Below are positions 39,049 through 47,280 of a DNA stretch of 64,000 nucleotides, piece by piece (position 1 is the stretch's first letter; every line of letters starts with the position of its first letter). The stretch is taken from assembly GCF_000423025.1 (NCBI RefSeq), contig NZ_AUHE01000002.1:434001-498000 (forward strand). Direction: 5' to 3'. Origin of the DNA: Gordonia shandongensis DSM 45094 (GTDB lineage: Bacteria > Actinomycetota > Actinomycetes > Mycobacteriales > Mycobacteriaceae). The notes beneath the pieces are model-generated. The model saw only the letters and a program-made list of their open reading frames with translations. It had not been told where the DNA came from and did not search any database. Made by a program: the position numbers and the translations under genes.

Positions 39049-41433
39049 TCAGCGTCCGAACCCGGCGTCCCGCAGCGCCTGCGCCATGGATCCGGTCTCC
39101 TGCCGCTCCTGCCGGCGGCCCGCCCCCTCGCCACGCGCCCGTCCGTCGCCGGTACCGCGCTTCGGGCTCCCCCCCGCCCCGGTCCCCCCGCCCCGGTCCC
39201 TCCGGCCCTGGCTGCCGCGGTTCCGGCCGCCGCCGCGCGGCTTGCCGGCCGCGTCGTCGTCGAGACGCAGGCTCAGTCCGATCCGCTGTCGATCGAGGTC
39301 GACCTCGAGCACCTTGACCTTGACCACCTGACCCGAGCGGACCACCTCGTGCGGATCGGAGACATAGCGGTCGGCCATGGCCGAGACGTGCACCAGCCCG
39401 TCCTGGTGGACACCGACGTCGACGAAGGCTCCGAACGCGGCCACGTTGGTGACGACACCCTCCAACACCATGCCGGGCCGCAGATCGGCGATCTTCTCCA
39501 CGCCGCGCGCGAAGGTCGCCGTCTCGAACGCCGGTCGCGGATCGCGCCCGGGCTTGTCCAACTCGGCGATGATGTCGGTGACCGTCGGGACACCGAACCG
39601 TTCGTCGGCGAAGTCCGCCGGGTTCAGCCCTCGGAGCACCTCGGTGTCACCGATGATCTCGCTGACACCGCGACCGCTGCGATCGAGGATTCGGCGGACC
39701 ACCGGGTACGCCTCGGGATGAACACCGGACGCGTCGAGGGGATCGGCCCCCTCGCGGATCCGGAGGAAGCCCGCACACTGCTCGAAAGCCTTCGGTCCCA
39801 GCCGCGGCACGTCGAGCAGCCCCCGACGGCTGGTGAACGCCCCCACCCGGTCGCGGTGGGCCACGATCGAGGCCGCCAGGGTGGAGGTGACTCCCGAGAC
39901 CCGCGATAGCAGCGGCACCGACGCGGTGTTGAGGTCGACGCCGACGGCGTTCACCGCGTCCTCGACCACCGCGTCCAGACTCCGGGCGAGATGGGCGGCG
40001 GAGACATCGTGCTGGTACTGGCCGACGCCGATCGCCTTCGGATCGATCTTGACCAGCTCGGCCAGCGGATCCTGGAGCCGCCGGGCGATCGACACCGCCC
40101 CGCGCAGCGAGACGTCGAGGTCCGGCAGCTCCTGCGAGGCGTACTCGGACGCCGAGTACACCGACGCCCCCGCCTCGCTCACCACCGCCTTCGACGGGAC
40201 CGCCGCTCCGCTCCGCGCGACGTCGGCGAGGAGTTCGTCGGCCAACGCGTCGGTCTCTCGGGACGCCGTCCCGTTGCCGATCGCGACGAGTTCGACCCCG
40301 TGCCGGGCGATCAGCGCGGCGAGCGCGGCCTTGGCCTGATCCCACTGCTGCTGCGGCTTGTGCGGAAACACCGTCGCGGTGTCGACGACCTTCCCGGTGC
40401 CGTCGACGACGGCCACCTTGACGCCGGTCCGGTATCCGGGGTCGAGACCGAGCGTGGCTCGCGTACCTGCGGGAGCCGCCAACAGGAGGTCCTTGAGGTT
40501 GGTGGCGAAGACCGTGACGGCCTGCTCCTGCGCCCGAGCCTTCAGCGCCATCCGCGCATCGATGGTGGCCGAGATCATCAACTTCGTCCGCCACGCCCAC
40601 CGCACGGTGTCGGCCAGCCACGCGGTCGCCGCGCCCGGACGGGCACGGTCGATCCCGAGGCACTGCGCGGCCATCGCCTGGTACGGCTCGTCGTCGCCGC
40701 CGTCGAAGGTCAGGGTCAGCACCTCCTCCTTCTCTCCGCGGAGGACGGCGAGGACGCGGTGCGACGGCATCGTCTCCAGGGCTTCGGCGAACTCGAAGTA
40801 GTCGCGGAACTTCTGCGCCGCGGGCGTCGACTCGGCCCCGGCGCGGACCCGCGTACGCAGGGTGCCGGTCGCCCAGAAGCGTTCGCGGACGGCGCCGACC
40901 ACCTCGGCGTCCTCGGCCACCCGCTCGATCAGGATGTGCCGCGCCCCCTCCAGCGCCGACGCCGCGTCGGCCACCTCCTCGCTCACATGGGGGGACGCCG
41001 CATCGAGCGGGGTGAGGGTCGGATCGGCGACCAGTGCGTCGGCGAGCGGTTCGAGTCCCGCCTCCCGCGCGATCTGCGCCTTCGTCCGCCGTTTCGGCTT
41101 GTAGGGCAGATAGATGTCCTCCACTCGCGCCTTCGTCTCGGCGGCCGCCAGCGCGGCCCGCAGCTCATCGGTGAGCTTCCCCTGCTCGTCGATGGACGCG
41201 ATGACGGCGTCGCGGCGCTCATCGAGTTCGCGCAGGTACCGAAGCCGCTCGTCGAGGTGACGGAGCGCCGTGTCGTCGAGGCTGCCGGTCGCCTCCTTGC
41301 GGTAGCGGGCGATGAACGGCACCGTCGAGCCCTCGTCGAGGAGGGCGACGGCCGCCGCGACCTGGTCTTCGCCGACCGACAGCTCCTCGGCGATCCGAGC
41401 GTTGACTGACATGCGGGGTGCGGTGATGGTCAC
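39049..41433 (-). CDS. tex: Transcription accessory protein Tex (S1 RNA-binding)
   Basis: Tex is a cytosolic nucleic-acid-binding protein affecting transcription. The N-terminal helical domain has ATVPFIARYRKEAT-like STVPFIARYRKEATGSLDD. A YqgF-like RNase H fold (LGLDPGYRTGVKVAVVDGTG), helix-hairpin-helix repeats (LDVPRLGPKAFEQCAGFLRI) and an S1 domain (GMVLEGVVTNVAAFGAFVDV) follow. A positively charged RG/GG-rich tail of about 60 residues ends the protein. The frame is open far upstream, but the family N-terminus fits the GTG at 41433 (MTITAPRMSVNARIAEEL) or the ATG at 41412; neither has a Shine-Dalgarno. Confidence 0.92.
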   Translation of the reverse strand: MTITAPRMSVNARIAEELSVGEDQVAAAVALLDEGSTVPFIARYRKEATGSLDDTALRHLDERLRYLRELDERRDAVIASIDEQGKLTDELRAALAAAETKARVEDIYLPYKPKRRTKAQIAREAGLEPLADALVADPTLTPLDAASPHVSEEVADAASALEGARHILIERVAEDAEVVGAVRERFWATGTLRTRVRAGAESTPAAQKFRDYFEFAEALETMPSHRVLAVLRGEKEEVLTLTFDGGDDEPYQAMAAQCLGIDRARPGAATAWLADTVRWAWRTKLMISATIDARMALKARAQEQAVTVFATNLKDLLLAAPAGTRATLGLDPGYRTGVKVAVVDGTGKVVDTATVFPHKPQQQWDQAKAALAALIARHGVELVAIGNGTASRETDALADELLADVARSGAAVPSKAVVSEAGASVYSASEYASQELPDLDVSLRGAVSIARRLQDPLAELVKIDPKAIGVGQYQHDVSAAHLARSLDAVVEDAVNAVGVDLNTASVPLLSRVSGVTSTLAASIVAHRDRVGAFTSRRGLLDVPRLGPKAFEQCAGFLRIREGADPLDASGVHPEAYPVVRRILDRSGRGVSEIIGDTEVLRGLNPADFADERFGVPTVTDIIAELDKPGRDPRPAFETATFARGVEKIADLRPGMVLEGVVTNVAAFGAFVDVGVHQDGLVHVSAMADRYVSDPHEVVRSGQVVKVKVLEVDLDRQRIGLSLRLDDDAAGKPRGGGRNRGSQGRRDRGGGTGAGGSPKRGTGDGRARGEGAGRRQERQETGSMAQALRDAGFGR

Positions 41434-41505
41434 CGCAAGGAGGCTACCGAAGCACTCCGGCCCGCGAACGAGACGGTGACCCGGGACTCGCCCTAGGCTG
41501 GAGGC

Positions 41506-42525
41506 ATGCGCGCAGTCATCATGCATTCGCCCGGAAACGTCAGTGTCGTCGATCGTCCCGACCCGGTGATCGAGGAGCCGACCGATGCGATCATCCGCAT
41601 CGCCGCCACCTGCGTCTGCGGTTCGGATCTGTGGCCCTACCGCGGAGCCAACGACGTCGAGGACGCCTTCATGGGTCACGAGTACGTCGGCTACGTCGAG
41701 GAGGTCGGACCCGAGGTCCGCACGCTCCGGGTCGGCGACTTCGTCGTCGGCTCGTTCATGGCCTCCGACAACACGTGCGAGATCTGCGCGGCCGGCTATC
41801 AGTCGCGGTGTGTGAACGTCGTCGGGATGGGCGGAGTCGGCACCCAGGCTCAATACGCCCGCATCCCGTGGGCGGACGGCACCCTCGTCGCCACACCGGC
41901 GCCGCCGGAGTCCGATCTGCTGCCGTCGTATCTGGCCGCTTCGGACGTCCTGGGCACCGGCTGGTTCGCCGCCGATGCGGCCCGGGTCCAGCCGGGCTCG
42001 ACCGTGGCGGTCGTCGGGGACGGCGCGGTGGGTCTGCTCGGTGTCCTCGCGGCCCGCGAGATGGGCGCCGACCGCATCATCGCGATGAGCCGACACGCCG
42101 ACAGGCAGAGTCTGGCCCGCTCGTTCGGCGCCACCGACATCGTCACCGAACGCGGATCCGACGGCGCCGCGGCCATCCGGGATCTCACCGACGGGATGGG
42201 CGCCCACTCGGTGATCGAGGCGGTCGGCACCCAGGAGTCGATGATGCAGGCCGTACGCGCCACGCGTCCCGGCGGTCACATCGGTTTCGTCGGCGTCTCC
42301 CATGACGTGGCGTTGCCCGGCGATCGACTGTTCTATTCGCTGGTTCATCTCCACGGCGGCCCGGCTCCGGTGCGGCGGTATCTGCCCGATCTGCTGCGCA
42401 GGATCGCCGCCCGGGAGATCGATCCGGGTCGTGTGTTCGATCGGACACTCCCCCTCGAGGAGGCAGCGGAGGCCTATCGGGCGATGGACGCCCGAGAGGC
42501 CGTCAAGGTGCTGCTCACCGTCTGA
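41506..42525 (+). CDS. Zinc-dependent medium-chain alcohol dehydrogenase
   Basis: This 339-residue MDR enzyme has the catalytic zinc motif CVCGSDLWPY with Cys near residue 39, and GHEYVG. Its Rossmann NAD(P) motif is VAVVGDGAVGLLG. The structural zinc lobe reads NTCEICAAGYQSRC with only three cysteines instead of four, so structural zinc may be missing or use another ligand. Substrate unknown. Tail-to-tail overlap of 11 bp with the ABC ATPase gene. No regulator adjoins it on the same strand. Confidence 0.87.
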   Translation: MRAVIMHSPGNVSVVDRPDPVIEEPTDAIIRIAATCVCGSDLWPYRGANDVEDAFMGHEYVGYVEEVGPEVRTLRVGDFVVGSFMASDNTCEICAAGYQSRCVNVVGMGGVGTQAQYARIPWADGTLVATPAPPESDLLPSYLAASDVLGTGWFAADAARVQPGSTVAVVGDGAVGLLGVLAAREMGADRIIAMSRHADRQSLARSFGATDIVTERGSDGAAAIRDLTDGMGAHSVIEAVGTQESMMQAVRATRPGGHIGFVGVSHDVALPGDRLFYSLVHLHGGPAPVRRYLPDLLRRIAAREIDPGRVFDRTLPLEEAAEAYRAMDAREAVKVLLTV

Positions 42526-43366
42526 CCTGGTCGATGGATCCTTCCGGCCCTGTTCGAGGGTCCTGCCGTGTTCGCCCACCCCGTACGGCTCGAGCTCCCC
42601 AGCGGCCTCCGCTGTACTCGACGTCGATCGGATGATCGAATGCACGGCTGATCACCGCCGAGGTCACGGTCGTCCGCGCGGTACCGCGCGCCACGATCGC
42701 GCCCTCGGCCACGACGACGGCGTGGGTCGTGCTCTCGGGCAGTTCCTCGAGGTGGTGGGTCACCAGGACCGATGCGACCTGCGGCTCGGTCACCGCCAAT
42801 GCGTCGACGGTCTCGAGCAGCTGCTCGCGGGCCGCGACGTCCAGTCCGGTCGTCGGCTCGTCGAGCAGCAGGAGATCCGCGTCCCCGATCAGCGCCCGGG
42901 CGATGAGGGCGCGGCCGCGTTCGCCCTGCGACAGCGTGTGCCACGACGAGTCGGCGCGGGAGGACATTCCGCTGTCCGCGATCAGACGGCGGGCTCGAGC
43001 GACGTCCTCGTCGGTCGGCGTCCATCGCATCGGCAGGTCGATGGTGCCGGTGATCCCGGTCAGCACCACCTCGGTGACGGTGAGATCCGACTGCAGCCGG
43101 TGGCGCGGATTGACGTGCCCGATGTGCTTGCGGAGTTCGGCGGTGTCGACGCGGCCGAGTCGTCGACCGAGGACGTCGACGGTGCCCGTCGTCGGGTGGG
43201 TCTGCGCGGCGCAGAACCCGAGGATCGTCGTCTTCCCCGCCCCGTTGGGGCCGAGGAGGGCCCAGTGCTCCCCGGCTCGGACGGTGAGATCGACACCGTG
43301 CAGGATTTCGCGCCCGTTGCGCCGAAACGTCACGGAGTCCAGGCGGAGCACCTCGCGTGCGCTCAT
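42515..43366 (-). CDS. Orphan ABC transporter ATP-binding protein
   Basis: The 283-residue ATPase shows Walker A GPNGAGKT (about residues 39-46), ABC signature LSQGERGRALIARAL (about residue 148) and Walker B LLLLDEPTTGLD. The ATG overlaps the stop of the GntR gene as ATGA, so both are co-translated. No membrane partner is encoded nearby. It resembles the stand-alone ATPases of the YlmA/ModF type, so the cargo cannot be predicted. Confidence 0.87.
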   Translation of the reverse strand: MSAREVLRLDSVTFRRNGREILHGVDLTVRAGEHWALLGPNGAGKTTILGFCAAQTHPTTGTVDVLGRRLGRVDTAELRKHIGHVNPRHRLQSDLTVTEVVLTGITGTIDLPMRWTPTDEDVARARRLIADSGMSSRADSSWHTLSQGERGRALIARALIGDADLLLLDEPTTGLDVAAREQLLETVDALAVTEPQVASVLVTHHLEELPESTTHAVVVAEGAIVARGTARTTVTSAVISRAFDHPIDVEYSGGRWGARAVRGGRTRQDPRTGPEGSIDQVRR

Positions 43367-44088
43367 GACAGCGCCCCGGCGAGGCCGTCGAGGTGGATGC
43401 GGCTCGCGTGGGCGGCCGCGGCCGCGTCGCGGTCGGCCACGGCGTCGATGATCGCGAGATGCGCTCGGTGATCGTCGTCGTGTGTCGGCTCGGCGGTCCC
43501 GTCCCCGGACGGCACTCCCGCACCGCGGCCCGAGATGCCTCCGCGCAGCCGGAGCATGTCGACCATCGCGGCCTGGATCCGCGGGGTCAGAGCGTCGAAC
43601 AGTTCCAGGAGGACCGGATTGCGTGCCGCGACGACCACTGTGCGGTGGAACCCGACGTCGGCGGCGACGTACGCCTCGATGTCGCCGCTGCCCGAAACGG
43701 TGCGGCGGTGATCGAGTGTCGAATGCATCGCGCCGAGATCCGCCGCCGACCGGCGCGCGGCGGCCAGCGCGGCGGCCTCGGACTCGATGGCCGCGCGTGC
43801 TTCGAGGACTGCGCTGATGTCGGCGCGACGGAGGACGTCGTCCCACGCGTCGGGGACGTCGGCGGCGGCCACGAAGACGCCCGCGCCCTGCCGCGAGACG
43901 AGTACCCCGCGACCGGCGAGGTCACGGATCGCCTCGCGGAGCGTGGACCGTCCCACCCCGAGTTGCCCGGCGAGCGTCGTCTCGCCGGGCAGTCGGTCCC
44001 CGACCCGCCACTCTCCGGCCCGTACACGCGCGAGCAGCAGTTCGGCGGCCTGTTCGGCCAGTGACTCCCGCTTCACCTGGGTGATCAT
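43363..44088 (-). CDS. GntR-family regulator with FCD ligand domain (FadR subfamily)
   Basis: The 241-residue protein has a GntR winged helix (LLARVRAGEWRVGDRLPGET, TLAGQLGVGRSTLREAIRDL) and an FCD effector domain. The latter has the metal-binding Asp/His pattern, AADVGFHRTVV, HRAHLAIIDAV and ASRIHLDGL. FCD regulators sense small organic acids. A 16 bp palindrome lies 15 bp upstream of its start, the likely autoregulatory site. The gene is coupled to the ABC ATPase. Confidence 0.9.
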   Translation of the reverse strand: MITQVKRESLAEQAAELLLARVRAGEWRVGDRLPGETTLAGQLGVGRSTLREAIRDLAGRGVLVSRQGAGVFVAAADVPDAWDDVLRRADISAVLEARAAIESEAAALAAARRSAADLGAMHSTLDHRRTVSGSGDIEAYVAADVGFHRTVVVAARNPVLLELFDALTPRIQAAMVDMLRLRGGISGRGAGVPSGDGTAEPTHDDDHRAHLAIIDAVADRDAAAAAHASRIHLDGLAGALS

Positions 44089-44103
44089 CCGGGCAGCACT
44101 CCT

Positions 44104-44119
44104 CTACTTGTCTGAGTAG
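44104..44119 (-). promoter_or_regulatory. Candidate GntR/FCD operator
   Basis: ctacttgtctgagtag has perfect CTACT/AGTAG arms around TGTCTG. Inside it, TTGTCTGAGTA matches five of six fixed positions of the FCD-type pattern TNGTNNNACNA. It lies 15 bp upstream of the GntR start. Confidence 0.55.
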
Positions 44120-44160
44120 TCGATGAGTGATGGTACCGCGCTCGGATTCCGGTCGTGCCG

Positions 44161-44637
44161 TCAGCCCTCGCGGCCCACCTGCCGCTCATAGGCGTCGTTG
44201 AACGCCCGCAGCTGCGCCAGCAACTCCTCTGGCTCACCGGGAGCCAGATCGTCGAAGACCCCCTGCAGTCGCTCCACGCGCGCCATGCCGTCGTGCGCGA
44301 ACGCCTCGCGGCCGCTCGCGGTGGCCCGGTGCATGCGACTCGCCTGGCCCGCGACGTCGTAACGTTCGACGTACCCGTGCTTCAACGCCGCGTTGACCTG
44401 ACGGTTCACCGTGGACTGTTCGAGTTCCAACTCCTCGCTGAGTTGACGCAGCGTCCGCGGACCCCCCTCGCACAGCACCCAGAGGATGTGGAAGGCGGAG
44501 ACGTCCAGGATCGCCCCCGGGTGCAGGTCGTTGCGTCGCCGTCGCAGACGCAGCAACTCCTCGACGACGTCGCGATGCACGGTGCTGGACCACACCGTCA
44601 TCGACTCCACTGCCTCGTGACCGTCGACAGCACTCAC
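44161..44637 (-). CDS. MarR-family transcriptional regulator
   Basis: The 158-residue product has a MarR winged helix (SAFHILWVLCEGGPRTLRQL, SEELELEQSTVNRQVNAALK). MarR proteins repress efflux or detoxification genes and release DNA on binding phenolic ligands. I place the start at the GTG at 44637 because the extended frame would run into the operator; an ATG at 44601 is also possible. It is divergent from an MFS exporter, with a double palindrome between them. Confidence 0.87.
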   Translation of the reverse strand: MSAVDGHEAVESMTVWSSTVHRDVVEELLRLRRRRNDLHPGAILDVSAFHILWVLCEGGPRTLRQLSEELELEQSTVNRQVNAALKHGYVERYDVAGQASRMHRATASGREAFAHDGMARVERLQGVFDDLAPGEPEELLAQLRAFNDAYERQVGREG

Positions 44638-44680
44638 CCCTTCCGTCCGTTCGGACGCACACGTTAGCGACGATTTTGAA

Positions 44681-44708
44681 TATGCACGATACATATGTAG
44701 GTTACATA
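44681..44708. promoter_or_regulatory. Doublet MarR operator between the marR and MFS genes
   Basis: Two overlapping inverted repeats share a central half-site: TATGCA-cga-TACATA (44681-44695) and TATGTA-ggt-TACATA (44694-44708). The centre also forms the perfect palindrome tacatatgta (44690-44699). The AT-rich block stands out in this GC-rich genome and covers the likely promoters of both genes. Confidence 0.72.
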
Positions 44709-44757
44709 CCCTGACATCGGGCCCGCCCCGCCCACATCACCGACTCGAAAGGCACCG

Positions 44758-46221
44758 ATGACCCGGTCACCCGATCCCACCGCGGTCTCCACCGAGGAGA
44801 CCGCCGCCTCCGCCGCCCCCGAGGACGGTCACGCTCGCGCTCTGATCATCGTCTCCGTCCTGTGCTTCGGCGGACTCGTCGCGTCCCTCATGCAGACGCT
44901 GATCATCCCCGTGCAGCCCGAACTCCCCCGGCTGCTCGGGACCACGATCCCGAACGCGTCCTGGATCATCACCGCGACCCTGCTCGGCGGTGCCGTCGCG
45001 ATGCCGATCGCCGGGCGACTCGGCGACATGTACGGCAAGCAGCGGGTCATCCTCGCCAGCTCGCTTCTCCTCGTGCTCGGCTCCCTCATCTGCGCGCTCG
45101 GCTCCACCCTGATCCCGATGATCATCGGCCGCGCGGTCCAGGGACTCGCCATGGGCTTCATCCCGGTCGGCATCAGCCTGATGCGGGAGGTCACACCCCC
45201 TCGGCTCACCTCGATGGCGATCTCCGCGATGAGCGCGACGCTCGGCGTCGGCGGCGCGATCGGGCTGCCGCTGTCGGCCTGGATCGCCCAGACCTTCGAC
45301 TGGCACGCCCTGTTCTGGGCCTCCGCCGGACTGGGCCTGCTCGTCACCGCCCTGGTCGTCGCCTTCGTTCCCAACATCGCCGACAAATCCGGCGGTCGCC
45401 TCGACGTCATCGGCGCCATCGGTCTCACGATCGGCTTGTGCGGTGCGCTGATCGCCATCTCGAAGGGCGGCGACTGGGGCTGGACCTCGGCCACCACCAT
45501 CGGCTTCCTCGGCGGCGGCCTCGTCGTCCTGGCCGTGTGGGGACTCTTCGAACTGCGCACCGATGACCCCCTGGTGGACCTGCGCAGCAGCGCCAAACCC
45601 GCCGTCCTGCTGACCAACCTCGCCGCCATCGCGATCGGCTTCGGCATGATGGCGCAGGCCATCGTGGTCCCGATGCTCCTCGAACTCCCCGAATTCGCCG
45701 GCGGCTTCGGTCAGTCGATCCTTCAGGCCGGCCTCTGGATGGCCCCCGGCGGCATCATGATGATGCTGTTCGCTCCCATCTCCGGAATGATGATCAACGC
45801 GCTCGGACCCCGCATCACACTGGCGATCGGGGCCACGGTTCTCGGCCTCGGTTACCTGTTCGCGTACCTCTTCATGAACTCGCCGTGGCAGCTGGCACTG
45901 GCATCCGTGATCGGTTCGGCCGGCGTGGGCATCGGCTACGCCGCGATGCCGACGCTCATCATGGGCGCCGTCCCCATGAACGAGGCCGGTGCCGCGGTCG
46001 GACTCAACGGACTCATGCGCGCCGTCGGCACGACGCTCTCGTCCGCCATCATGGCGGTCCTTCTCACCGTCTCCACACAACGTGTCGGTACCGACGACCT
46101 GCCGACGCATTCGGCGTTCGGATGGTGCTTCCTCGTGGGATCGGTGGCGGCCTTCGTCGGCGTCGCGATCACCCTCGCCATCCCTCGCCGACGATCGGTC
46201 GCCGAACAGCCCGTCTCCTGA
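44758..46221 (+). CDS. MFS drug exporter (DHA2-like, 14-helix)
   Basis: The 487-residue membrane protein has about 14 hydrophobic spans. The motif A-like segment AGRLGDMYGKQRVI between helices 2 and 3 and motif C-like GVGGAIGLPLSAWIA in helix 5 place it among proton-driven drug exporters. AAAGG precedes the ATG. The divergent MarR regulator and its operator suggest induction by the exported compound. Confidence 0.88.
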   Translation: MTRSPDPTAVSTEETAASAAPEDGHARALIIVSVLCFGGLVASLMQTLIIPVQPELPRLLGTTIPNASWIITATLLGGAVAMPIAGRLGDMYGKQRVILASSLLLVLGSLICALGSTLIPMIIGRAVQGLAMGFIPVGISLMREVTPPRLTSMAISAMSATLGVGGAIGLPLSAWIAQTFDWHALFWASAGLGLLVTALVVAFVPNIADKSGGRLDVIGAIGLTIGLCGALIAISKGGDWGWTSATTIGFLGGGLVVLAVWGLFELRTDDPLVDLRSSAKPAVLLTNLAAIAIGFGMMAQAIVVPMLLELPEFAGGFGQSILQAGLWMAPGGIMMMLFAPISGMMINALGPRITLAIGATVLGLGYLFAYLFMNSPWQLALASVIGSAGVGIGYAAMPTLIMGAVPMNEAGAAVGLNGLMRAVGTTLSSAIMAVLLTVSTQRVGTDDLPTHSAFGWCFLVGSVAAFVGVAITLAIPRRRSVAEQPVS

Positions 46222-46228
46222 CCGACGG

Positions 46229-47230
46229 TCAGTCCACCGGTCTCGTCGGCGCCGTACCGGCCCCGAACGGGGCACCGCCGAGCGCCTCGCGGCCGTGCGC
46301 GGAGTGCCAGTTCGACAGATCCGGCCCCTTCGGCACGATGCCGGACGGATTGATGTCGCGGTGCACCTCGTAATAGTGGCTCTTGATGTGGTCGAAGCGC
46401 GTACTGTCCCCGAAACCGGGGGTCTGGAACAGATCGCGCGCGTACGCCCACAGCACGGGCATCTCCGAGAGCTTCTCCCGGTTGCACTTGAAGTGCCCGT
46501 GATAGACCGCGTCGAACCGCGCGAGCGTGGTGAACAGCCGGATGTCCGCCTCGGTGATCGTGTCCCCGACCAGGTACCGCTGCCCGCTGAGCCGGTCGCT
46601 GAGCCAGTCGAGACGCGAGAAGAGTTGATCGTAGGCCGAGTCGTAGGCCTCCTGCGAGCCGGCGAACCCGCAGCGGTACACGCCGTTGTTGACGTCCCGA
46701 TAAACCAGCGCGTTGACCTCGTCGATCTCATCGCGCACGCCCGCCGGATACAGGTCCGGCGCGCCGTCGCGGTGATACTCGGTCCACTCCGACTCCAGGT
46801 CGAGGGTGATCTGTGGGAAGTCGTTGGTCACCACCGCCCCGGTGGGCACGTCGACCACGGCCGGCACGGTGATCCCCTTCTCGTATCCGGGGATTCGGGC
46901 GAAGTAGGCGTCCTGAAGCCGGGGGATTCCCAGGACCGGGTCGACGCCGCCCGGATCCAGGTCGAAAGTCCACGACCGCTGGTCGTGCGTGGGTCCGCAC
47001 ACCCCCATCGACAACACGTCCTCCAGCCCGAGGAGCCGACGGACGATGATCGCGCGGTTCGCCCACGGACACGCGTACGACACGACGAGCCGATATCTCC
47101 CGGGTTCGACCGGGTATCCGTCGGCCCCGTCACGGGTGATGCGGGTCTCGATGTATCGGGTGTCGCGCTCGTACGGCTGGTTCGCCGTCACATAGCTGCC
47201 CTGCGGTTCGGAGTCGGCTGCCTCGCTCAT
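46229..47230 (-). CDS. Glutathionyl-hydroquinone reductase-type GST (Xi class)
   Basis: The 333-residue protein has the Xi-class catalytic motif CPWANR with Cys54, preceded by GRYRLVVSYA. Also seen are GVCGPTHDQRSW, the cis-Pro region ITVPAVVD and the helical half with GQRYLVGDTITEADIRLF. Such enzymes reductively remove thiols from S-conjugated hydroquinones. Mycobacteriales generally use mycothiol, so the natural thiol may be mycothiol. It is convergent with the MFS exporter, only 7 bp apart. Confidence 0.88.
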   Translation of the reverse strand: MSEAADSEPQGSYVTANQPYERDTRYIETRITRDGADGYPVEPGRYRLVVSYACPWANRAIIVRRLLGLEDVLSMGVCGPTHDQRSWTFDLDPGGVDPVLGIPRLQDAYFARIPGYEKGITVPAVVDVPTGAVVTNDFPQITLDLESEWTEYHRDGAPDLYPAGVRDEIDEVNALVYRDVNNGVYRCGFAGSQEAYDSAYDQLFSRLDWLSDRLSGQRYLVGDTITEADIRLFTTLARFDAVYHGHFKCNREKLSEMPVLWAYARDLFQTPGFGDSTRFDHIKSHYYEVHRDINPSGIVPKGPDLSNWHSAHGREALGGAPFGAGTAPTRPVD

Positions 47231-47280
47231 GCCTCCAGGATGGCACTTCCCGTCGACTCCCGCACCGACCGCGGCGGTGC

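Noticed and set aside
41434-42645. Long N-terminal extension of Tex
   Set aside because: The frame stays open upstream, but it overlaps the alcohol dehydrogenase gene on the other strand and is low-complexity; the family N-terminus fits the starts at 41433 or 41412.
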